Origin: J014 sp964486055
Lineage (GTDB): Bacteria; Acidobacteriota; Blastocatellia; Pyrinomonadales; Pyrinomonadaceae
Direction of reading: 5' to 3'
DNA: 64,000 nt
Assembly (NCBI GenBank): GCA_964486055.1
Contig: CAZALE010000006.1
Coordinates: forward strand, 62,001 to 126,000
Below are positions 42,850 through 51,900 of the stretch, piece after piece. The notes below the pieces were generated by a model. That model saw only the letters and a list, made by a program, of their open reading frames with translations. It did no database searches and had not been told where the DNA came from. A program made the position numbers and the translations under genes. Each line of letters starts with the position of its first letter. Positions within the stretch are counted from its first letter, which is position 1.

Positions 42850-44676
42850 ATGATGTTTGGGGAAAATGTTCGAGGATTTGAGCAACTTCCACAGACGATT
42901 CCACATTTCATAATGGAATCCTGTAGGCGAAATGCAAGTAAAGATCTGCTTAATCACAAGGTCAATAAACATTGGATTAGATTTTCGGGAAGCAAAACAG
43001 CCGAAAAAATAAAAAATTTGACGTTGGGTCTCAAAGCGCTAGGCGTTCAAAAAGGTGATCGAGTAGCTATTATTTCTGAAAATCGTCCGGAATGGTCATT
43101 GGCTGATTTGGCCATACTCTCACTAGGTGCAGTTACAGTTCCCATATTTACAACACAAGCTGTTGAGCAAATCCGTTACATCTTAGAAGACTCTGACTCG
43201 AAGATTCTATTCGTTTCAGGAAAACGGATTTTTACTCATGCTGAGCCAGCAGTTAGTGTTGTCGAGAAACTAGAAAAGGTGATTTTTTTTGATGAAGACT
43301 CTAAGCCTGATTCGAACGGAAAATATTTGGATTTTAAAGAACTGGAACAGTTAGGAAAAAAGCATTCCGATGATTATGACAAAATAATCTCACAGATTTC
43401 TTCCACAGACATTGCGACAATTATCTACACATCAGGCACAACCGGTGAACCCAAAGGAGTAATGTTAACCCATAAAAACTTCACTTCAAATATACTAGCA
43501 ATCTCCAATGAGCTTCCTATCTTGAAAAATGACAGATCCATAGCGGTTCTTCCACTTTCACATATTTTTGAGAGATGCGTGTTCTTCGTGCTTTGCTCAA
43601 ATGGAGTCTCAATTCACTATTGCTCTGCGTTTGATCAGTTGTCTGCGTTATTAGTTGAAGTAAGGCCCACTATAATGACGGCAGTGCCGCGTCTTTTCGA
43701 ACAGGTATATCACAAAATAGTGAAAAAAGGTATCTCAGCTGGAGGATGGAAAACCAAGTTGTTTCTTTGGGCATTGGAAGTAGGGCAGAAATATTGGGAC
43801 GCTAAGGAAAAGAAGATTTCAGTCCCTGCTACTTTATCTGCAAAACATGCAATAGCCGATCGTTTAGTCTTTTCAAAATGGCGCGATGGTATTGGAGGAA
43901 AACTAAGATTTTTTGTTTCAGGCGGAGCTCCTCTCTCAAAAAAATTATCTTACGCGTTTTGGGCAGCCGGTATTCCGATTTTACAAGGTTATGGAATGAC
44001 GGAGGGTTGTATAGTCTCGGCAAATCGTCCTTATGACCATAAAACTGGATCTATAGGAAAACCATTTAAGGGTATTGAAATGAAAATAGATGATTCCACC
44101 GGTGAGATTTTAGTAAGAGGAGATAACATCATGCTCGGCTACTACAATAAGCCTGAGGAAACCGCAAAAGTGATTGACGAGGAGGGTTGGTATCACACTG
44201 GGGACATAGGTTATAAGGATGAGGATGGGCATTACTATATTACCGATAGACTGAAAGATCTATTCAAACTATCTAATGGAAAGTATATAGCACCATTGCA
44301 AATAGAAAGTCTGCTCAAGCAGTCTCCTTTAATCTCTCAAGTAGTGGTGGTAGGAGCTGGTAGAAAACAAGTCGGGGCTTTAGTTGTGCCAGATTGGTTG
44401 ACACTTCGACAAACATTGGAAGAAGAAGGCTTTGATCTGAAAAATTTAACCAATGAAGAGCTATGCGATAATCCTCACGTGATAAAAAGAGTGCAGAAAG
44501 ATGCATATGAACTTACGAAAGAGCTAAGTGAGTATGAAAGAGTAAGGCGGGTTTATTTACTCCCACGTGAGTTTTCAATTGATAAGGGTGAGATAACTCC
44601 TACACTAAAAGTTAAAAGAAGTGTGATAGACGAAAAATATGCCGAAGCAATCGATGAAATTTGTGGAGCTGCATGA
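42850..44676 (+). CDS. Long-chain acyl-CoA synthetase (AMP-forming), FAA1-type
   Basis: The product is 608 aa from the ATG at 42850 (AGGGG about 8 nt upstream; an in-frame GTG at 42829 is possible). It has the adenylate-forming signature IYTSGTTGEPKGVMLTHKN, the A4/A5 segments GGAPLSKKLSYAFWAAG and QGYGMTEG, and the A7-A8 region GWYHTGDIGYKDEDGHYYITDR with LKDLFKLSNGKYIAP. The C-terminal lysine segment KGEITPTLKVKR is present. This subfamily activates long-chain fatty acids with ATP and CoA. The substrate cannot be read from sequence. Two hairpins follow. Confidence 0.92.
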   Translation: MMFGENVRGFEQLPQTIPHFIMESCRRNASKDLLNHKVNKHWIRFSGSKTAEKIKNLTLGLKALGVQKGDRVAIISENRPEWSLADLAILSLGAVTVPIFTTQAVEQIRYILEDSDSKILFVSGKRIFTHAEPAVSVVEKLEKVIFFDEDSKPDSNGKYLDFKELEQLGKKHSDDYDKIISQISSTDIATIIYTSGTTGEPKGVMLTHKNFTSNILAISNELPILKNDRSIAVLPLSHIFERCVFFVLCSNGVSIHYCSAFDQLSALLVEVRPTIMTAVPRLFEQVYHKIVKKGISAGGWKTKLFLWALEVGQKYWDAKEKKISVPATLSAKHAIADRLVFSKWRDGIGGKLRFFVSGGAPLSKKLSYAFWAAGIPILQGYGMTEGCIVSANRPYDHKTGSIGKPFKGIEMKIDDSTGEILVRGDNIMLGYYNKPEETAKVIDEEGWYHTGDIGYKDEDGHYYITDRLKDLFKLSNGKYIAPLQIESLLKQSPLISQVVVVGAGRKQVGALVVPDWLTLRQTLEEEGFDLKNLTNEELCDNPHVIKRVQKDAYELTKELSEYERVRRVYLLPREFSIDKGEITPTLKVKRSVIDEKYAEAIDEICGAA

Positions 44677-44687
44677 TATGAGCCGTA

Positions 44688-44781
44688 GATGGCAATAATC
44701 TTGCCATTAAGTCGACATAAAGCAATATGGCCCTAACTCGTAATGAAAAACCCACGAAAGATCGCTGTCTCTGGTTTTTTT
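44688..44781 (+). terminator. Two hairpins after the acyl-CoA synthetase gene
   Basis: The first (44688-44708) is a short GATGGCAA...TTGCCATT stem with a 5-nt loop. The second (44746-44781) has AAAAACC pairing with GGTTTTT and ends in a run of seven T (44775-44781), the best intrinsic-terminator shape in this gap. Confidence 0.45.
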
Positions 44782-44930
44782 GATGACTCAAAAAAATGAA
44801 ACAAGAGAAGCCGCGAGTAAGACGGATGATTGCCGCGCCATATAAAGTAACTAACCATGATTTCGTACGTTTAGAAAACCATCTGATGGCTGATTATCAT
44901 CGAGATTGATTTACTTAAGCTGTTTTAAGC

Positions 44931-45218
44931 CTATAGTTTAGCTGCTTCGAGAGCAAAATCTCCCAGTTGTCTGAGGAGAAGAGGTTTTATGAGATTAAGG
45001 AAGTCAGATGGTATCTCTGCGATATTCCTCTTAGGAGGCTCTATTTTCTTAAAGTGCGAGTAAAAGTCCACTTCTGACGCGCAAAAATCACAGTCTAAAA
45101 GATGCTGTTTGATCATTTCCTCGAGCTCTTTTTCCAAGTTGCCCCTCTGAAAATCTAGTAATTGATTTGATGAAGGACAGCCCTTCTTCTTACAAAACTC
45201 TCTACCCATTGAACGCAA
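44931..45218 (-). CDS. Small zinc-finger (zf-HC2, anti-sigma-like) protein
   Basis: The 95-aa product starts at TTG 45218 (AGGAAGG 5 nt upstream); the open frame extends upstream but the N-terminal part looks unlike protein. Residues FCKKKGCPSSNQLLDF, about 20 more, then QHLLDCDFCASEV give a C...H-x3-C-x2-C zinc-binding pattern as in zinc anti-sigma factors. No transmembrane helix follows, so it is soluble. The rest is helical (FLNLIKPLLLRQLGDFALEAAKL). It is divergent from the HTH protein gene at 45490, with a palindrome between; they may form a regulatory pair. Partner and targets are unknown. Confidence 0.6.
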   Translation of the reverse strand: MRSMGREFCKKKGCPSSNQLLDFQRGNLEKELEEMIKQHLLDCDFCASEVDFYSHFKKIEPPKRNIAEIPSDFLNLIKPLLLRQLGDFALEAAKL

Positions 45219-45359
45219 ATTTACCTTCCTGCTATTTTCGTTTAAATCTTCAATTAGTTTATACTTCCAAAAATGGCTGAGATAGCTGATTTTGTTTAAC
45301 AAATAAAAGCTATAAAAAAAATGTTGCTCAAAATCGAAATAGTTGGTAATATCAAAGAA

Positions 45360-45376
45360 GTGTGGTAAAACCACAC
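45360..45376. promoter_or_regulatory. Perfect palindrome in the divergent regulator gap
   Basis: GTGTGGT-AAA-ACCACAC is a perfect 7-bp inverted repeat with a 3-bp spacer, centred at 45368. It is about 114 bp upstream of the HTH gene and 142 bp from the zinc-finger gene start. The form is that of an operator for a dimeric DNA-binding protein; binding is inference. Confidence 0.45.
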
Positions 45377-45489
45377 AAGCTCTTCCCAAAAGGGTAAGCA
45401 AACTTTGGAAAATTTAAAGGAAAATCTTTAGAACTTCTTCAAGTCAGCGGGAAAACCAGCTTTCATTTCGTTTTTAAAAGGAGAGCTCT

Positions 45490-46632
45490 ATGGGCGTGGT
45501 GAAGCAAGCTAAGCGCTCAGATAATTTTTCATCAGTAACAAGAAAAACTGCAAAGTGGAACGAGATCTTAAAATGCGCAGATGTAAACGGAATTTGGGCT
45601 GAGCTGTATAGAATTGTCAGCTCGCATCCTTTGGTAAGAGCTTCGCATACGGCTGGTTTATTAGCAGAGGATGGGAGAAATGATGCATACATAGACTTAA
45701 CCCAAGAGCTTTTCGTTGTTTTGCTTAGTAAGGACAGATTTCAGCATTATTTAGACAATGATATGTCTGATTCAGAGATAGAAAAAGAGATAGGGCAAAT
45801 AGAACTCACGAATTTGCTGACTGCTGAGTTAAGAAAGCGCTATCCTGAAAGTTACAGGCTTGCAAGAAGAATTTCAACCATAATACAAACAAGTAAGGCG
45901 TTCAAGAGATTCGATAATATAGAGCATGCAGATGAACATAGAAAGCTTGCAGAAAGAATTTACGGACTAGCTGAATGGCCAGACGATAAAAAACGGCGAA
46001 ATTATCAAGAGGCTGAGAGTCGAGTCAAGTCAATTCCATTTCATAGAAGAGACACAAGGAATGTTGGCTGTACTGGCGACACTCAAATAGTTATAAGCAA
46101 TAGCGAACTAGAGGAGTTAATTATAAGAGTGCTAAAGGCTATTGATTCTCCGATGGATATCCGCAGCCTTCGATCTTTGGTTTTATCTCGATTGCCAGTC
46201 ATAGACATTTATTTAGTCCCCATTTTGGGCGCAGATGACCAAGAAGATGATAAACCAGTATTTGAGTTAGCAGACTCCAGAGAGACCCCCGAGGAAAAAT
46301 TTCTCAAAAATGAAGCTGAAATGCTTGCAATAGGATTCGTGGATAAATTCTTAGAAAGCCTACATGCGTCAGTCAATGGCAAAGCCAAACAGTATAATCG
46401 AATGATAAATATTCTCTGGCATTGTTATCTATCAGCTAATGGTCGAACACAGCTAGAAATAGCAGCCAAACTTGGAGTATCGGATTCCCTTGTTTCAGAC
46501 TATCGTAGAAGGATTGAGCAGAATCTCAGAGAGTTATCATTCAGCGGAATAAATGAAGCGAGGCGATTCGAACAAGAACTAAAACGCCGCGTGAGTTCAA
46601 TGATATCCGACCAAACTAATCTCGCAACATGA
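45490..46632 (+). CDS. Sigma-factor-like helix-turn-helix protein
   Basis: The 380-aa protein is not assigned to a standard family. The N-terminal 280 residues are helical and polar, with a strongly charged core. The C-terminal part (about residues 320-360) has TQLEIAAKLGVSDSLVSDYRRRIEQNLREL, a helix-turn-helix of sigma region 4 / LuxR style. It is preceded by MINILWHCYLSANG. It could be a divergent sigma-like factor or a transcription regulator. GGAGAG lies 6 nt before the ATG. It is divergent from the zinc-finger gene. The polysaccharide cluster follows 69 bp downstream on the same strand, so it might regulate those genes; that is inference only. Confidence 0.6.
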   Translation: MGVVKQAKRSDNFSSVTRKTAKWNEILKCADVNGIWAELYRIVSSHPLVRASHTAGLLAEDGRNDAYIDLTQELFVVLLSKDRFQHYLDNDMSDSEIEKEIGQIELTNLLTAELRKRYPESYRLARRISTIIQTSKAFKRFDNIEHADEHRKLAERIYGLAEWPDDKKRRNYQEAESRVKSIPFHRRDTRNVGCTGDTQIVISNSELEELIIRVLKAIDSPMDIRSLRSLVLSRLPVIDIYLVPILGADDQEDDKPVFELADSRETPEEKFLKNEAEMLAIGFVDKFLESLHASVNGKAKQYNRMINILWHCYLSANGRTQLEIAAKLGVSDSLVSDYRRRIEQNLRELSFSGINEARRFEQELKRRVSSMISDQTNLAT

Positions 46633-46701
46633 TTCGTATCTTTAAATAATTCATAGCCGTGATAGAATCTTTTGAGAAAGTTCTAACACCGGGCGGGTTT
46701 G

Positions 46702-48216
46702 ATGGACAAAGAAAATCCCAAAAGTTTTAGGAGTTTAACTCCTCCGTCTAGAATACAAAAGAAAAGCCATGAAAGTCTACATCCTCCGATCGAGCCTTAT
46801 CAAGAAAAGCCAAAAGAACCACCTGAAGCTAGTCATGATCATGACTCACGAATTCATGAGCTAAAATCAAACTCATCGGATTTAAAGGTTTTCGCTTGCC
46901 CTTCATCTATTCAAAATTCGCAAGATGAATCACCTACTTATCCGCGAATTAATAAAAGAGATGAGGCTATAAAAAGAGCATTTAAGCTTTTATTCTCAGA
47001 GAGCTGGGTGGTACGAAATGGACATTTTATAACATATATTGGCTTATACGTCTTTTCAATTTTAGTATGGTTTCGTCCTTACGAATTGATTCCTTCATTA
47101 GGGTTTTTATCTGCCACTGCTTTTTATGTAGCCTTGGCCACGCTCTTTATCTTTATTCCATCACAGTTTTTCTCAGATGCTTCACTCACGACATTTCCAA
47201 TTGAAGTCAAATGCGTAATAGCATTGATGATTCTTGCAATAATAACAATGTTCATTGGTAAGGACTTCGCGCGTTCTTGGCAAAGCTTTAACGACACTTT
47301 TTCAAAAGCTGTTGTGGTTTTTCTGATAATGGTTAATGTCGTAAGAACTCGTCGCAGACTTTTCAGCATGCTTTTCATTTCTCTTTCGATTGCGTTTATC
47401 GTGAGTTTTATTGCAATCAACCTGTATCTCAAAGGTGAGTTTAGAGTTGAAGGCTATAGGGTTGGTTTAGACATAGGTGGCATGTTTGGAAACCCCAATG
47501 ACATGGCTCTTCATTTAGTTACAATGATACCTATTGCGTTTTGTCTCATGTTTGTAGCTAAAAATCTCCTAATTCGTCTATTTTTTTTGGGATCGGTGAT
47601 ACTTTTCATCTGTGCAATGATGGTGACATTCTCACGAGGAGCTTTCCTAGCATTTTTAGTCTCATCAGCAGTGCTCGCTTGGAAACTAGGTCGTAAGAAT
47701 CGCTTAAAAATAATAACCACATTTGCAGCAGGTAGCATTTTCCTGATGTTGCTGGCGCCGGGTAATTATCTGCTACGCCTTTTCTCAATTTTCATTCCAC
47801 AACTAGACCCAGTCGGATCCGTAGATCAAAGGCGTGGGCTTTTCTTTCGTTCCATCTACGTTACTCTTAGAAATCCTTGGGGGATAGGATTAGGAAACTC
47901 TCGCATAATGAATGACTATAATCTTGAATGGCACAATGCTTACATGCAAATTGCTTCAGAATTGGGGATCGTTGCACTGGTTATCTATCTAATTTTTCTT
48001 ATAAGTCCTCTCAAACGATTAGCTGCTATCGAAAAAATACAGGAAAACGAAGCTGATTGGTTTTATTATCTCTCGGTAGGCTTGCAAGCCAGCTTAGTAG
48101 CATATATGGTCGGTAGCTTCTTCGCTTCGGTTGCTTATAATTGGTATGCCTACTACCTCGTAGCGTATGCAGTGGCTCTGCGTAGAATCTATCATATTCA
48201 GAAATTGACGCGATGA
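46702..48216 (+). CDS. O-antigen ligase / polymerase family membrane protein
   Basis: The product is 504 aa from the ATG at 46702. A TTG three bases earlier is an alternative. The first 100 residues are polar and probably cytoplasmic. About ten hydrophobic segments follow, from FITYIGLYVFSILVWF on. The Wzy_C/O-antigen ligase features are GGMFGNPNDMALHLVTMIPI, TFSRGAFLAFLV and the periplasmic-loop histidine in LEWHNAYMQIASELGIVAL. The family polymerises or ligates lipid-linked glycans. It heads a tight four-gene cluster; the next gene overlaps by 4 nt. Whether it is a Wzy polymerase or WaaL ligase cannot be told by eye. Confidence 0.82.
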   Translation: MDKENPKSFRSLTPPSRIQKKSHESLHPPIEPYQEKPKEPPEASHDHDSRIHELKSNSSDLKVFACPSSIQNSQDESPTYPRINKRDEAIKRAFKLLFSESWVVRNGHFITYIGLYVFSILVWFRPYELIPSLGFLSATAFYVALATLFIFIPSQFFSDASLTTFPIEVKCVIALMILAIITMFIGKDFARSWQSFNDTFSKAVVVFLIMVNVVRTRRRLFSMLFISLSIAFIVSFIAINLYLKGEFRVEGYRVGLDIGGMFGNPNDMALHLVTMIPIAFCLMFVAKNLLIRLFFLGSVILFICAMMVTFSRGAFLAFLVSSAVLAWKLGRKNRLKIITTFAAGSIFLMLLAPGNYLLRLFSIFIPQLDPVGSVDQRRGLFFRSIYVTLRNPWGIGLGNSRIMNDYNLEWHNAYMQIASELGIVALVIYLIFLISPLKRLAAIEKIQENEADWFYYLSVGLQASLVAYMVGSFFASVAYNWYAYYLVAYAVALRRIYHIQKLTR

Positions 48217-49349
48217 TCACTAGATTTATATTTTACTTCAGTCTCGTAATGTTATTTTACACTTATGTCGGTTATCCAATACTCATCTTTTTCTTAGCTC
48301 TGTTTTTCCCCAAGAATGTAAGGCGCAATCAGATAGAACCCAAAGTTACTATCATCATAACGGCTTACAATGAGGAAAAAAGCATAAAATCTAAGTTAGA
48401 AAACACTCTTGATATAGAATATCCAAAAGATAAGCTAGAGATAATTGTAGCTTCTGATGCATCGACTGACAGAACAGATGAGATAGTCAAAGAATTTGCT
48501 GATCGAGGTGTAAAACTTTTCCGTAATGAAGGAAGAAAGGGCAAGACCCCTACACAAAATAAAGCTGTAGAGATTGCATCAGGAGATATAATTCTCTTTT
48601 CAGATGCTACTACATTCTACCCCAAAGATGTTCTAAAGCGTATCCTTCCCTCCTTTGCTGATGAAAGCGTAGGATGTGTCAGTGGTAGATTGATATACGT
48701 TACCAATGAAAGATCCTCGATTGGTGAAGGGACCAGAAATTACTGGAACTATGAAACATTTATAAAAAAATCAGAAAGCAAAGTCTGCTCTCTAATTGGA
48801 GCATCTGGTTGTCTTTATGCAGTACGTCGATCGGCATATAAGCCAATGTACCCAGAAGCATGTTCAGATTTTTTAATTGCAAGCGTACTTTACAGACAAG
48901 GTTTACGAACGATTCTCGAATCAGAAGCAGTTTGTTATGAAGTAACGAATGAAGCTTTTACGGATGAATTAAAAATGAGAATCAGGATTGTTACTCAAAC
49001 TCTGAATGATTTATGGGTAAACAGAGATTTGCTGAATCCTTTCAAGGCGGGTCTTTATTCTATCGAACTCTTCTCTCATAAAATTCTGAGATATTGCGTT
49101 CCATTCTTTCTAATTCTTCTCTTTCTGTCTAATTTGATCTTAGCAGTAGAATCAAGCCTCTTTGCAATCTTGCTCTTTGCCCAAGTGCTTTTTTATCTAT
49201 CAGCTTTAATAGCTAGATTTTTGAAAAAAAGCCGAATAAAATTTTTGATGCCTTCTTTGTATTTTGTGCTAGCGAATTTTGCATCCCTCGTAGGTTTTTA
49301 TAAATTTCTTAAAGGAGAGAAAATCACTAGTTGGGAAACGCAAAGATAA
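48213..49349 (+). CDS. Membrane-associated family 2 glycosyltransferase
   Basis: The 378-aa protein has a short N-terminal membrane helix (FIFYFSLVMLFYTYVGYPILIFFLALFF). The GT2 domain has VTIIITAYNEEKSI, IIVASDASTDRTDEIV (acid pair that binds the nucleotide sugar) and GRLIYVTN. The acceptor-side motif Q-R/W-type is not obvious. At the C-terminus three hydrophobic helices (about residues 280-365) anchor it in the membrane. This layout matches processive or dolichol-type glycan transferases of exopolysaccharide clusters. Sugar donor and acceptor are unknown. It overlaps the ligase gene by 4 nt. Confidence 0.88.
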   Translation: MITRFIFYFSLVMLFYTYVGYPILIFFLALFFPKNVRRNQIEPKVTIIITAYNEEKSIKSKLENTLDIEYPKDKLEIIVASDASTDRTDEIVKEFADRGVKLFRNEGRKGKTPTQNKAVEIASGDIILFSDATTFYPKDVLKRILPSFADESVGCVSGRLIYVTNERSSIGEGTRNYWNYETFIKKSESKVCSLIGASGCLYAVRRSAYKPMYPEACSDFLIASVLYRQGLRTILESEAVCYEVTNEAFTDELKMRIRIVTQTLNDLWVNRDLLNPFKAGLYSIELFSHKILRYCVPFFLILLFLSNLILAVESSLFAILLFAQVLFYLSALIARFLKKSRIKFLMPSLYFVLANFASLVGFYKFLKGEKITSWETQR

Positions 49350-49357
49350 ATATCTAA

Positions 49358-50389
49358 ATGGAATTTAGAGAACGGATGGTGAATACAGAAGTCGAAAAAG
49401 GAAGTTTAGTGAAATCGGATCCTCTTGTGAGCATTATAATTCCAGCCTATAACTCTTCAGATTTTATACTTGAGACCGTTGAGTCGGTTTTTAAGCAGAC
49501 CTTTACAGATTACGAAGTTGTAATAGTCAATGATGGCTCTACAGACACCATCAAACTCGAGGAGTTGCTCATACCCTACATGGATCGAATAATTTACATC
49601 AGACAGAGCAACGGCGGTGCTGCAATGGCTCGCAACAATGGCATATTACATTCAAGTGGTAAGTTAATTGCCTTTCTGGATAGCGATGACATATGGTTCC
49701 CACAGTATCTAGAGCATCAGATAAAAATTTTAAATCAAAATTCCTATGATCTCGTTTATTGTGATGCGATGTTATTTGGTGACCTTAGGAATAAAAAATT
49801 CAGGACTTATATGCAAGAATGTCCATCCGAAGGTGAAGTCTCATGTGAAAACCTAATTTCTGGCAAGATAAATCTGATAACTTCAGGAGTGGTAGCTCGT
49901 AGAGAGGCGATCATAAAAGCGCGTCTGTTTGATGAATCTTTGACAGCTGCTTTTCCTGAAGATTTCGATCTATGGTTTCGCATGGCGCGAGCGGGCTTAA
50001 AAATGGGATATCACAGAGCGGTGCTTTTCAAATATAGAATCCGCGCCACTGGTCTTACTGGTTCTGATTTACAAAAAGCTAAAAGATCTGTAAAAGCTCT
50101 TCAGATGATAAGCCAAAAATATGACCTGACAAACCGCGAATCAGAAATTCTAAAAAAACGCCTAAAAGTAGCAAAAGTCGAGCTTACAATTCAGCGAGCT
50201 AAGATTCAGATAGTTAAAGAGAATTTTCTCAGAGCAAGAAAGTTATTGATAAAAGCTTATTTAGAATCACGTAGATTAAAACTGGGTTTTTTAGTTCTCT
50301 TGTTTGAAATTAGCCCTCAATTTATCTTAAAAGCCTTTCAGCGCACTAGACCAGCAGAGTTTGCCTCGATAATATCGAATTTGCACTGA
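49358..50389 (+). CDS. Family 2 glycosyltransferase
   Basis: The 343-aa protein has a classic GT2 (GT-A) N-terminal domain: VSIIIPAYNSSDFILETVESVFKQ, VVIVNDGSTD, GKLIAFLDSDDIWFPQYLEHQ (DxD-like metal site at DSDD) and EDFDLWFRMARAG. The C-terminal helical stretch (residues about 230-343) is Lys/Arg-rich. It has no clear membrane helix and probably acts on lipid-linked sugar at the cytoplasmic face. The start at 49358 is not strongly supported; an ATG at 49376 is an alternative. It follows the previous gene by 8 nt and its stop shares a base with the next gene. Confidence 0.88.
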   Translation: MEFRERMVNTEVEKGSLVKSDPLVSIIIPAYNSSDFILETVESVFKQTFTDYEVVIVNDGSTDTIKLEELLIPYMDRIIYIRQSNGGAAMARNNGILHSSGKLIAFLDSDDIWFPQYLEHQIKILNQNSYDLVYCDAMLFGDLRNKKFRTYMQECPSEGEVSCENLISGKINLITSGVVARREAIIKARLFDESLTAAFPEDFDLWFRMARAGLKMGYHRAVLFKYRIRATGLTGSDLQKAKRSVKALQMISQKYDLTNRESEILKKRLKVAKVELTIQRAKIQIVKENFLRARKLLIKAYLESRRLKLGFLVLLFEISPQFILKAFQRTRPAEFASIISNLH

Positions 50390-51900
50390 TGGGAGCCCCG
50401 ATTTCATTAAGAGCCCAGAGCATGTGGCTATTTTTCGCCAAAATAATCAGCTTTATTTTGGCTCTTGCACTCCCTTTATTAGTTGTTCGTCATTTGTCGC
50501 AACACGATATAGGCACCTACAGACAAGTTTTTTTGATAATTGCAAACGCAAGCACGATCTTGCCCCTCGGACTGCCCATGACTGCTCTTTATTTCCTACC
50601 ACGAGAGCCGCAGTATCGCTCACAGATAATATTCAACATAATGCTATTCAATTTCCTGGTTGGTGCTGCCTTTTTTCTCCTGCTTTTTTTATTTCCTCAA
50701 ATACCTGCAAAGATATTTTCAAATTCAGAAATAGAGAAATTAGCGGTGTTAATAGGGTTTACGGTTTGGTTGTGGGTTTTTTCATCTCTTTTGGAGGTAA
50801 TCGCTATAGCCAATCAAGAACCTCGGTTGGCGACGGCGTTTATAGTTTTCTCTCAACTTTCAAAAACTTCTATGATGACCGTAGCGGTTCTGCTATTTTC
50901 AACCGTTCAATCGTTGCTCTATGCCGCTATTTTTCAATCTATTTTGCAGATTTTGATTCTTCTAGTCTATTTAACCCGGAGATTCGGAAATTTTTGGTTT
51001 GCATTTGATTTTAATTTTCTTCTAAAACATTTGAGATATGCATTGCCTATTGGATTTGCGGGCTTGATATGGATTCTTCAGGGTGATCTCCATAATTACT
51101 TCGTTTCATATCGTTTTGGAGCAGAGCAGTTCGCTATTTATGCCTATGGATGTTTTCAGATTCCTTTGATAGCGATTTTGAGAGAGGCTGTGGCTTCGGT
51201 CCTTATTCCCAAAATGAGTGAATTGGAGGTTAAAGGTAATAAAGCTGAAATGATTCGTTTAACATTCAGAGCCATTCAAAAGCTTGCTTTTTTCTATTTC
51301 CCACTCTACGTCTTCCTTTTCCTAACAGCTGATACTTTCATAAAAACCCTTTTCACAGAAAGATTCGAAGCAAGCATACCTATATTTTTAGTGAATCTAA
51401 CACTATTGCCTTTTGAGATCTTAATACTAGATCCAATAGTACGCGCTTACAGAGATCTAGGGGATTTTTTGTTAAAAGTTCGTATTATAATGCTTGCAGT
51501 TCTTATAGTTTTTCTTTATCTTGCCACTCTTTATTTAAATCTTACAGGTGTGATTGCAATAGTGGTCAGCATGATAATATGCGAAAAATTAATATTCTCG
51601 CTGATAGCTGCGCATAAACTTGGGATAACCTTAAGAGATCTAAAATCTCTTTTGGATGTATTCAAAATAGCTATGATCTCAGTAATCGCAGGAATAGTGC
51701 TTATGCCTTTTTACTTCATTGCAAAGGATCTTAGCATGTCTAAATTTATTGCTTATTTTAATTCTCAATTCTTAGCTGGGGTGTTATTTCTGGCCGTATG
51801 TATGGTAATTTTCTCTACAGTCTATTTGATCTTGAGCTACTATTCAGGGGTCATAGAGAATGAGGAAAAGGCAAGACTAAGAGAGCTACTCAGGTTTTAG
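50389..51900 (+). CDS. Oligosaccharide flippase (Wzx/MATE-like, MOP superfamily)
   Basis: The 503-aa protein has about 12-14 hydrophobic segments. The N-terminus SLRAQSMWLFFAKIISFILALALPLLVV and VRHLSQHDIGTYRQVFLI are typical of the RfbX/Wzx family, which moves lipid-linked oligosaccharide across the inner membrane. The A of the preceding TGA is the first base of the ATG, so it is translationally coupled to the glycosyltransferase gene. It ends a cluster of ligase, two transferases and a flippase, consistent with O-antigen or exopolysaccharide building. Its last 15 bp overlap the convergent EamA gene. Confidence 0.87.
   Translation: MGAPISLRAQSMWLFFAKIISFILALALPLLVVRHLSQHDIGTYRQVFLIIANASTILPLGLPMTALYFLPREPQYRSQIIFNIMLFNFLVGAAFFLLLFLFPQIPAKIFSNSEIEKLAVLIGFTVWLWVFSSLLEVIAIANQEPRLATAFIVFSQLSKTSMMTVAVLLFSTVQSLLYAAIFQSILQILILLVYLTRRFGNFWFAFDFNFLLKHLRYALPIGFAGLIWILQGDLHNYFVSYRFGAEQFAIYAYGCFQIPLIAILREAVASVLIPKMSELEVKGNKAEMIRLTFRAIQKLAFFYFPLYVFLFLTADTFIKTLFTERFEASIPIFLVNLTLLPFEILILDPIVRAYRDLGDFLLKVRIIMLAVLIVFLYLATLYLNLTGVIAIVVSMIICEKLIFSLIAAHKLGITLRDLKSLLDVFKIAMISVIAGIVLMPFYFIAKDLSMSKFIAYFNSQFLAGVLFLAVCMVIFSTVYLILSYYSGVIENEEKARLRELLRF

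Noticed and set aside
43281..43290. T8 run in the acyl-CoA synthetase gene, as a possible second slippage site
   Set aside because: Shorter than the dnaX run, no functional reason for truncation there, and similar T8 runs occur in other genes of this AT-rich genome.
44784..44846. Twenty-codon frame after the T run downstream of the acyl-CoA synthetase gene
   Set aside because: Too short, no ribosome site and no similarity to a known peptide.
50424..51008. 194-codon plus-strand frame inside the flippase gene
   Set aside because: It is an alternative frame of a gene with clear membrane-protein character; Ser/Cys/Phe-rich shadow of hydrophobic codons.
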